A stretch of 9,154 bases of DNA. It comes from Paludibacteraceae bacterium (GTDB taxonomy: Bacteria; Bacteroidota; Bacteroidia; Bacteroidales; Paludibacteraceae). A program made the translations under genes and the position numbers. Positions 1 through 6,099 of this stretch are shown here, piece by piece. Numbering within the stretch: the stretch's first letter is position 1; every line of letters begins with the position of its first letter. The stretch is from NCBI GenBank assembly GCA_017960065.1, contig JAGCZK010000145.1, forward strand, positions 1 to 9,154, given 5' to 3'. A model generated the notes under the pieces. It was not told the DNA's origin, did no database searches, and was given only the letters and a program-made list of their open reading frames with translations.

Positions 1-1968
1 CGCGATATGCACGGCCATGCGTTCGAGGTCGGCGGCATCGCGGTGCCGCAACTCGAGGCGGACGATGCGCACAAAAGGCGGATAACGGAAGTCGCGCCGC
101 TCCTGAATCTGACGCTCGAAGAAACGCGCGTAATCGTAATTCCGGACGGCCTCCAACACCTCGGCATCGACCGACGACGCCTGCAAAACCACCTTGCCCC
201 GCTCGAGGCGGCGGCCCGCCCGGCCGGCCACCTGCACCAAAAGCTGGAAGGCACGCTCGGCCGCCCGAAAATCAGGCATCGTGAGCAGGTTGTCGGCATT
301 GATGACGCCGACGAGCGCCACTCCGGCAAAATCCAATCCCTTGGCAATCATCTGCGTACCGACCAGCACCCGTGTCTGGCCGCTGGCAAAGCGTTGCAGA
401 ATTTCGGTATAGGCGTCTTTGCGCGAGGTGGAATCGACATCGAGGCGTTCGACGCTCAACTGCGGAAACTGTTGTTGGAATTCCTCCACCACCCGTTCGG
501 TGCCGTAGCCCTTGTCCTTCAAGTCGGTGGTGCCGCACTTGGGGCACTGCCGGGGTTCGGGTTCGTGGTGGCCGCAATAGTGGCAGCTCAGCACCGAGCC
601 GTTGCGGTGGCGGTTGAGGCTGATGCCGCAATTGGGGCAGGTCGGCGTCCAACCGCAAGTCGGGCACACCACCGACGACGAGAAACCGCGGCGGTTTTGG
701 AACAACAGAATCTGACCGCCTTTGGCTTCGGTTTCGCGAATGGCCTGCAGCAAGTCCCACGAAAACATGCCGGTCATCAGATTCTTTTTGAACGACGCTT
801 CGCGATCGACCACCACCATTTCGGGATTGGGGGCCGAGCCGTAGCGCTGCGACAGCGTGACCAGCACATAGCGGCCGTTTCGGGCCAGCCAGTACGATTC
901 GACCGACGGCGTGGCCGAGCCCAGCAGAATCGGGGCTTTGAGCGACTGCGCCAGCATCAGGGCGGCGTGGCGCGCGTGGTACCGCGGCGCCGGTTCGTAT
1001 TACTTGTACGAGGATTCCTGCTCCTCATCGACCACGAGCAGCCCCAAGTCTTTCCACGGCAAGAAGAGAGCCGAGCGCACGCCCAAAACAACCTTGAAAC
1101 GCGAGCCGCAGGCCAGGTCCTGATAAATTTCGGAGCGTTCTTCTTCGGAGAGTTTGGAGTGATAGGCGATGAAGCTGTCGCCGAACAGGGCTTCGAAACG
1201 CTGGGCCAGCTGGGTGGTCAGCGCGATTTCGGGCACCAGCACCAGGGCCTTTTTGCCTTGGGCGACGCATTCGCTTACCAGCTGCATGTAGATTTCGGTC
1301 TTGCCGCTCGACGCCACTCCGTGCAGCAGCACCGGTTTGGGCTGTGTAAAGCCTTGGCGGATTTCGGCGCATGCGGTTTCCTGGGCCTCGGTAAGGCGGA
1401 TGTGGCCCTGCGACGGCGGCCGCTTTTCAAAGCGGCTGCGCTGAAGGCTGAGCTCGGTGATGTAGCCGTGTTTGAGCAGGGTTTGCAGCGACGACACCCC
1501 GGCGTGAAGGAGCAGGTCGGAGCGGCGCTGCGGATGCAGCGCCGAGAGTTCACCGAGCACAGCCTGCGCAGGCGCCGACAGGCGCGCGCCGTCGCCTTGG
1601 CCCAAATCGTACCAGGTGTCGGCCAGCCCGTGATAGGTGTTCGCCAGCAGGCACGAAGGCAAAGCCGCCTTGAGCACCTCGCCCATACTGCAATGGTAAT
1701 AGAAGGACACCCAACGCCAGAGTTCGAGCTGTTGGGGGCTGACCAAGCCGGGCACCAGCAGTTCGGCGATGTCTTTGATGGCGAAACCTCCCTGGGGCGC
1801 CTGGTCCGAAACGGAGGTAATCACACCGTTGTAGTAGCGGGTCTTTCCGAGCGACACGCGCACCAGACTGCCCGCTCCAGCCGGCATGCCGGCTGGAATA
1901 CGGTAGGTGTAGCCGTTGAGCGCCAACGGTACCGTCACCAAAGCGTATTTCGCAGAAATTTCGGACAT
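1..1968 (-). pseudogene. priA: Primosomal replication-restart helicase PriA, interrupted by one in-frame stop; 3' end beyond the window
   Basis: PriA is a superfamily 2 DNA helicase that recognises stalled forks and reloads the replisome. I start it at ATG 1966-1968 (MSEISAKYALVTVPL), just downstream of a promoter-like box; the longer reading from 2067 would overlap the divergent gene. Seen in the translation: the N-terminal DNA-binding region, Walker A GVASSGKT (about residues 217-224), the Walker B region DEEQ (314-317), LLGSATPS, eight zinc-binding cysteines in four CxxC pairs (435/438, 444/447, 462/465, 475/478), GTQMIAKG (537-544) and QVAGRAGR (579-586). A TAA at 1000-1002 (codon 323) interrupts the family motif SYKQ. 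The frame is otherwise open to the left edge with no frameshift, so a single C-to-T change from CAA explains it. The truncated product would keep Walker A but lose the zinc domain and C-terminal helicase lobe. Family identity is secure; whether the stop is real or a sequence error cannot be told from this window. Confidence 0.93.
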
Positions 1969-1991
1969 CAGAATTGCATCGATAGCGAACA

Positions 1992-1999
1992 CAAAAATA
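1992..1999 (-). promoter_or_regulatory. Putative -7 promoter box for priA
   Basis: The minus strand reads TATTTTTG, matching the Bacteroidetes -7 consensus TAnnTTTG, 23 bases upstream of the chosen priA ATG. No clear TTTG -33 box is present at the usual distance. Its position supports the start at 1968 over the upstream start at 2067. Confidence 0.45.
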
Positions 2000-2011
2000 A
2001 GGGATTTTTTG

Positions 2012-2019
2012 TAATTTTG
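2012..2019 (+). promoter_or_regulatory. Putative -7 promoter box for the symporter-like gene
   Basis: The plus strand reads TAATTTTG, matching TAnnTTTG, 29 bases upstream of the ATG at 2049. No convincing -33 TTTG is seen. It stands back to back with the priA box, with 12 bases between them. Confidence 0.45.
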
Positions 2020-2048
2020 CCGCCGATACCGAATAAATTGTTTGCTGT

Positions 2049-3020
2049 ATGTCCGCACCCGTCGCACGCTGTCTCCGCTTCATCAAGGATTGGGCCCTGC
2101 CTCTGACCATGCTGCTGGGCATCAGCGCCTATTTTGCCTTTCACGCGCTGCCGGTTGCGCCGCACTGGCGCATTCTGACGCGACAGACCATCGGCGTGGT
2201 GCAACCCGCCCTGATTTTTTGCATGCTGTTTCTTTCCTTCTGCAAAATCAACCCGAAGGAAGTGCGCCCCGCACGCTGGACCTGGCCGCACCTGGCCCTG
2301 CAGGCGGCCGGCTTCGTTCTCCCCGCCCTCGCCATTGTGTGGCTGGCGCCGCAAGACAGCCCGCTGATCTGGCTCGAGTGCGCCATGGCCTGCCTGATCT
2401 GCCCCACCGCCACGGCAGCCGCCATCATCACCGACCGATTGGGCGGCGACCTCAAAACCGTAGTGGCCTACACCATGGCCATCAACCTCGTGGCGGCCCT
2501 GCTCATTTCGGCCTTTATTCCGCTGATCAACCCCACCGCCGGACTGAACTTCGGGCAGGCCTTCGGCCTGATTGCCGCCAAGGTCTTCCCGCTGCTGGTA
2601 CTGCCGTTTTTGCTGGCCTGGGCCGTCCGTCTGTGGTGCCCCGGGCTGCTCCAATACCTTCTCAAAATCAAAGACTTGGCCTTCTACCTGTGGATCGTGG
2701 CATTGGCGCTGGCCATGGCGGTCACGACGCGGGCGCTGATGCACAGCCACATCGGGCCGGGCTGCCTGTTGGGCATTGCGGCGGTCACGCTGACGACCTG
2801 CCTGCTGCAATTCGGCATCGGCCGCCTCATCGGCCGCAAATACCACGACACCATCAGTGCCGGTCAGGCCCTCGGCCAAAAGAACACGGTGTTCATCATC
2901 TGGATGGCCTACACGTTTCTGCATCCGGTCACGGCCGTAGCTGGCGGGTTCTACAGCATCTGGCACAACCTGATCAATTCGTGGCATCTGCACCAAAAAA
3001 GCGAAACCCCGTCTGTTTGA
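2049..3020 (+). CDS. Bile acid:sodium symporter (BASS/SBF) family transporter
   Basis: This 323-residue, very hydrophobic protein has about nine or ten predicted membrane helices (for example near residues 15-34, 48-63, 78-100, 130-158, 210-230 and 236-258). It would sit in the inner membrane and carry a small organic anion, probably with sodium. BASS-like features are the CPTATAAA segment after helix three, a SAGQALGQKNTVF segment resembling the conserved E-G-x-QN region of the second half, and a full family-like length. Actual substrates of BASS proteins range from bile acids to pyruvate and pantothenate, and nothing here fixes which. The ATG at 2049 follows a putative -7 box. The gene is divergent from priA and monocistronic: it ends in a terminator hairpin that contains its own TGA stop. 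Confidence 0.75.
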   Translation: MSAPVARCLRFIKDWALPLTMLLGISAYFAFHALPVAPHWRILTRQTIGVVQPALIFCMLFLSFCKINPKEVRPARWTWPHLALQAAGFVLPALAIVWLAPQDSPLIWLECAMACLICPTATAAAIITDRLGGDLKTVVAYTMAINLVAALLISAFIPLINPTAGLNFGQAFGLIAAKVFPLLVLPFLLAWAVRLWCPGLLQYLLKIKDLAFYLWIVALALAMAVTTRALMHSHIGPGCLLGIAAVTLTTCLLQFGIGRLIGRKYHDTISAGQALGQKNTVFIIWMAYTFLHPVTAVAGGFYSIWHNLINSWHLHQKSETPSV

Positions 3021-3029
3021 CGGGGTTTC
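3003..3029. terminator. Bidirectional intrinsic terminator between convergent genes
   Basis: A perfect 11-bp stem (GAAACCCCGTC, 3003-3013, pairing with 3019-3029) encloses the 5-base loop TGTTT. Six A residues at 2995-3000 become a U-tract for minus-strand transcripts, giving a textbook terminator for the 3054-5348 gene. In the plus direction the stem itself ends in TTT but the following U-run is weak (TTTCTGATTGT). The TGA stop of the symporter gene (3018-3020) spans the loop and the right arm. Confidence 0.85.
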
Positions 3030-3053
3030 TGATTGTATGGGGCAAGCGCCTGT

Positions 3054-5348
3054 TTATTCGGCGGCAGGAGTTTCGGCCGCTTCTTCGGCTGCAGGGGCCT
3101 CTTCGGCAACGGGGGCTTCCTCGGCAGCGGGAGTTTCCTCAACCACGACTTCCTCAACGGCTTCGGCCGCAGGTTTCGGATACGGCAGGCCGATGCAGTC
3201 GAGCTTTCCGGTAAAGTAGAGGGCGGCAAAGATGCCTCCCAGCACAATCAACAGATAGAGGATTTTGCGCCAGGCCGGGATGCCTTTTTCGGCAAAGGGG
3301 TCTTTTGCGGCCACCTTCGGGAATTGGGCGATTTTGGTCAGCGTGGCACCAAACCGGATATTGACGATGGTCTGTGCGTTGACGGCCCAGCCGTTGGCGT
3401 TGAGCAGGGGCGACACGCTGCGTTTGCGCAACTTGAGCCAGGCCATGATCATGGACGGGCCCGAAATGAGCAGCATCAGGCCGAGAATCACGAGCGGCAT
3501 CTGCCACCAGGTGAGTCCCATGAAGCCTTTGGCACAGGCTACCAAAGCCGAACCGATCATGCCCACGGCCATGCCGATGGCGGCAAAAATACCGGCGAAT
3601 TTGGCGATGTCGAAGGCCTGGGCCTGCGAGTTTTTGAGGTTGATGTCGGCGGCTTCGGCTTCGGTCGTCAGTTTGGTACCGGCATCGCCGATTTTGCCGG
3701 TGGCGTCGGCCGTCACTTTTTCGTCGCGCGAAGCGGCGAACTTGTTGACCTGGTCTTCGACGAAACGGGCCATCTTGCGGTAGGGCGACCAAAAGGCCTG
3801 ACGGATGCTGATGGGGTTTTCGACAATCTTCACCACAGTGGCGTCCCAGTCGAGGCCGTCGCGGTCGTAGAAGATGGCGTTTTTGCCGACCATCAGGTCG
3901 TTGACGTCGCCGTTGGTCATCACGGCCACAATGGTCATGGTCTGGTTTTTCACCTTCGAGTGGCAGTCGCAATACAGCAGGTACATGCCGCTGAGGTGCG
4001 CCATGGCGTTGTGTTTGCCCATGTCGCTCACCTTAAGACACAAGTCGCAGCTGCGTTGGTCGATATACAGGGTACCGGCCTGGAAGTCGGCCAGGGCGTC
4101 GGGGCAATAGAAGTCGGACAGGGTGACGAAGTTCTTGAGCAAGGCATAGAAGTCGCGGCTCAGGTGCAGGAGTTTGTCCACCGACTGGATTTCGGCGGCT
4201 TCGGCTTCGAGGGCCTGGTCTTGGGCCACCAGCTCGAGCAAAGCGGCCTTGGCGTCGGCTTTGACCAGCGCTTGCACCGTTTCGAGGCCGAGGGCTTCCA
4301 CGCTATCGCCTTTCTTGGCGGCCTTCCAAGCCTCGTAGGCGGCAAACTTGGCCACCAAAGCGTTCCAGTCGGCCTCGCCGATGGTTTTCTTTTTGCCGAA
4401 TTCCTTGGCGAACACCAGGCTGCGCAGTTGGCCGAACACGCCTTGCCAAGCGGGGTTGATGCCCGTACCGTCGATGGGAAGTAAGCCTTCGGCGTTGACG
4501 CGGGCCAGGGGGCACGCGGCGATTTGGTCGCCGCAGGCGGTCAAATCTTCGGCCGAGATGGCTTCGATGCGTGCAGCCGACATGTCGAGCGACGAGGCCG
4601 AAGAGGCGTCGAAGGCGGCCAGTTTGCAGCGCATAAAGAAGTCGGCGACTTTGGTTTGGAGCGCCTTAACGGCGGAAAGGGCGGCATCGGTGTCGCCGCC
4701 GAAGGCCAGCACGCCGGGTTCTTGGGCGGCCTGATTCCAGGCGGCATAGTCGTTGAGGGCCGTATAGAAGGCTTCGATCTGGTCGGCGTTGATGCCGGCC
4801 TCGCCGCTGCGGTCGGGAGTCGAACCGATGGTGTCGATGCACGCCTTGATGGCGGCCTTGAGGGCTTCGTCGTCGGTCGAGGCTTCGGTAATCACGCCGT
4901 CGCCGTTGAAGCGGGTTTTGGCGAAGATGGCCAGGCTGTCGGAGGTATTGGCAATCGAAATGCGGTCGCCCTCAATGCCGAGGTTCTTCAAAATCTGACG
5001 GGCCGATTGGAGGATCTTGGCTCCGGCCTCGGAGGCCTCGTTGATTTCGGCCAGCGACAACTCGCCGCTTTGACGCAGCAGGACATCGGGATTTTTCAGC
5101 ACCGAGCACAGCCATTGGGCATGTTCCACCACTTCGTTGACACGGATTTTGCCGTCATGGTCGGTATCCATCATGGCCAGCGTGGTTTCGTCCAGCTCCA
5201 ATCCCTTTACAGGGCAGCTCAGCACGGTCCACAACTTTTGGTCGAGCTCGCCCAGATGGGCGATGTCGGCACCGCTTTCAATATTCACTCGGGTTACGCC
5301 TCCGATTTTGGAGAACTTCCAGTTGTAACCTGTTTTTTTCTTTGCCAT
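3054..5348 (-). CDS. EF-hand-containing, membrane-anchored protein of unknown function
   Basis: I do not recognise a named function for this 764-residue protein; related hypothetical proteins occur in Bacteroidales as far as I recall. It starts MAKKKTGYNW at an ATG behind a good -7 box. Residues 61-72 (DTDHDGKIRVNE) form a canonical EF-hand calcium loop. A second loop-like stretch at about 146-157 (RFNGDGVITEAS) lacks the first Asp and the final Glu. A long Ala-rich, probably helical region follows. Around 415-463 are paired cysteines, CDLC (434-437) and CDCH (460-463), that could bind a metal. Three hydrophobic segments near 583-606, 615-637 and 696-713 look like membrane helices. The last 40 residues are a low-complexity Ala/Glu/Pro tail. 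There is no N-terminal signal peptide, so the large N-terminal part is probably cytoplasmic. The gene is monocistronic and closed by the hairpin at 3003-3029. A calcium- or metal-responsive membrane role is only inference. Confidence 0.9.
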   Translation of the reverse strand: MAKKKTGYNWKFSKIGGVTRVNIESGADIAHLGELDQKLWTVLSCPVKGLELDETTLAMMDTDHDGKIRVNEVVEHAQWLCSVLKNPDVLLRQSGELSLAEINEASEAGAKILQSARQILKNLGIEGDRISIANTSDSLAIFAKTRFNGDGVITEASTDDEALKAAIKACIDTIGSTPDRSGEAGINADQIEAFYTALNDYAAWNQAAQEPGVLAFGGDTDAALSAVKALQTKVADFFMRCKLAAFDASSASSLDMSAARIEAISAEDLTACGDQIAACPLARVNAEGLLPIDGTGINPAWQGVFGQLRSLVFAKEFGKKKTIGEADWNALVAKFAAYEAWKAAKKGDSVEALGLETVQALVKADAKAALLELVAQDQALEAEAAEIQSVDKLLHLSRDFYALLKNFVTLSDFYCPDALADFQAGTLYIDQRSCDLCLKVSDMGKHNAMAHLSGMYLLYCDCHSKVKNQTMTIVAVMTNGDVNDLMVGKNAIFYDRDGLDWDATVVKIVENPISIRQAFWSPYRKMARFVEDQVNKFAASRDEKVTADATGKIGDAGTKLTTEAEAADINLKNSQAQAFDIAKFAGIFAAIGMAVGMIGSALVACAKGFMGLTWWQMPLVILGLMLLISGPSMIMAWLKLRKRSVSPLLNANGWAVNAQTIVNIRFGATLTKIAQFPKVAAKDPFAEKGIPAWRKILYLLIVLGGIFAALYFTGKLDCIGLPYPKPAAEAVEEVVVEETPAAEEAPVAEEAPAAEEAAETPAAE
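3057..3173 (-). repeat. Low-complexity Ala/Glu/Pro-coding tract
   Basis: The 3' end of the EF-hand protein gene is built from imperfect repeats of about 15 bases coding for units such as EEAPA and EEAPV, ending in ETPAAE. Such tracts can change length by slippage or recombination, so length differences between strains are likely. Confidence 0.7.
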
Positions 5349-5391
5349 ATGTTTGATTTTTTTGTGATTCAGCTTTGCAGTTCACGCACCG

Positions 5392-5399
5392 CAAAGATA
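5392..5399 (-). promoter_or_regulatory. Putative -7 promoter box for the EF-hand protein gene
   Basis: The minus strand reads TATCTTTG, an exact TAnnTTTG match, giving a 5' leader of roughly 35 to 40 bases before the ATG at 5348. No TTTG is seen at the -33 position. The box forms one arm of an inverted repeat with the divergent box at 5413-5420. Confidence 0.6.
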
Positions 5400-5412
5400 G
5401 AAAATTATTTTG

Positions 5413-5420
5413 TATCTTTG
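5413..5420 (+). promoter_or_regulatory. Putative -7 promoter box for the PBECR-like gene
   Basis: The plus strand reads TATCTTTG, an exact TAnnTTTG match. A transcript starting about seven bases later would have a leader of about 43 bases before ATG 5470. Because the box overlaps the in-frame upstream extension from 5410, it argues for the 5470 start. Confidence 0.6.
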
Positions 5421-5469
5421 CACACGAAACCCCATCATCTTGATTTTTAATGCGACAAACGAAGAAACA

Positions 5470-6078
5470 ATGAACTTCCATTACTCCAACAAACTATTTG
5501 ACCGGCAAGGGAACCCGCTGAACGAAGACGGTTCGTTGAAATTTGACATAATCAACGACATCGACGAGCTGACAGACGAAGACTTTACAAATCCGACACG
5601 CAGCGTTTGCATAACAAACATCGGAAAACATATCACCGATGCAATCGGTGCCATAGGCAAGCCTGTCATCATCAAGAGAAACATATTCCTCAAAAACAAA
5701 ACGGGACATGCGGAATTGACTCCAGCGCAAGGCCGGAAAATATTGAGTGACGCACTCTACCATCCCTCTTTGTTTGGACAGACGCAAAAAACAAGGAAGC
5801 CTTACAACTGGGTACTGATAAACACCAAAAACAAAAACAAAAACGAAAACAACCGGATTGTCTTGATTGAAGTAAACCTCAAGAAGGACAACGTTGAGGT
5901 TGTCCATTGGCACTTTATCGATGATAGAGGATTGGAGAGATTGAAAAGGCAAGCTGAACGTGAGGACGGGCAACTCCTCATACTGCCTTCCGAAAATCCG
6001 GAAGAGGTCGGTGCCCTTTCCGACCCTACGTTCAGCCCCTCTTTCAAAGGCAAAGATAGTGTTTCAGAATCAGAATAG
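5470..6078 (+). CDS. Small protein with PBECR-like (Barnase/EndoU/ColicinE5/RelE-type) nuclease fold
   Basis: Length 202 residues, starting MNFHYSNKLFDRQGNPL at 5470 rather than at the in-frame ATG 5410, which would lie upstream of the promoter box. The core from about 64 to 174 (KPVIIKRNIF, then GHAELTPAQGRKILSDALYH, PYNWVLINT, IVLIEVNL, VEVVHWHFID, RGLERLKRQAEREDGQLL) resembles, from memory, the PBECR nuclease-fold modules found in phage MuF-type and Bacteroidales mobile-element polyvalent proteins. Those enzymes are thought to cut RNA and act inside the recipient cell. Conserved polar candidates are H80, E82, H98, H146 and H148, but I cannot assign catalytic residues. The Ser-rich end (KGKDSVSESE) looks like a linker to a domain that is absent here, so this may be a detached or truncated module. 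No partner or immunity gene follows it. The gene is AT-rich compared with 1-5348, which suggests horizontal origin. Confidence 0.6.
   Translation: MNFHYSNKLFDRQGNPLNEDGSLKFDIINDIDELTDEDFTNPTRSVCITNIGKHITDAIGAIGKPVIIKRNIFLKNKTGHAELTPAQGRKILSDALYHPSLFGQTQKTRKPYNWVLINTKNKNKNENNRIVLIEVNLKKDNVEVVHWHFIDDRGLERLKRQAEREDGQLLILPSENPEEVGALSDPTFSPSFKGKDSVSESE
5827..5850 (+). repeat. AAAAAC hexamer tandem repeat within the PBECR-like gene
   Basis: Three exact AAAAAC units (5827-5844) are followed by a GAAAAC variant (5845-5850). The repeat is in frame and encodes Lys-Asn pairs ending in Glu-Asn, in a loop between two predicted strands. A whole-unit change would add or remove two residues without shifting the frame. 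Confidence 0.8.
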
Positions 6079-6099
6079 CAAGCAATACCCGTAAAAAAT

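Noticed and set aside
1000..1002. Recoding of the priA TAA as Gln (alternative genetic code or programmed readthrough)
   Set aside because: The other genes here use ordinary stops (TAA for the EF-hand gene, TGA, TAG), and TAA ends the PIN toxin and EF-hand genes at natural positions. I see no stem-loop or slippery site dedicated to recoding.
7..2106. A 699-codon open frame on the plus strand opposite priA
   Set aside because: It is the antisense shadow of a GC-rich gene: no recognisable domain, rich in Arg, His, Gln and Gly, while the minus strand encodes clear PriA motifs.
1968..3214. Long frames overlapping the transporter gene (minus 1968-2996 and plus 2042-3214)
   Set aside because: Both are shadows in other frames. 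The 2049-3020 frame has the hydrophobic helix pattern and BASS motifs, and the terminator sits exactly at its end.
3033..5450. Two long plus-strand frames (3033-4484 and 4524-5450) opposite the EF-hand protein gene
   Set aside because: They are Gly/Val/His-rich antisense shadows with no domains. The minus-strand frame has an EF-hand, membrane helices, a promoter box and a terminator.
5410..5469. Longer N-terminus of the PBECR-like protein from ATG 5410
   Set aside because: The start would lie before the likely transcription start, overlapping the -7 box at 5413-5420, and the extra residues look unstructured.
6079..6099. Possible terminator between the two convergent genes
   Set aside because: Only a 4-bp CCGT/ACGG pairing around an A-run is available, too weak to call.
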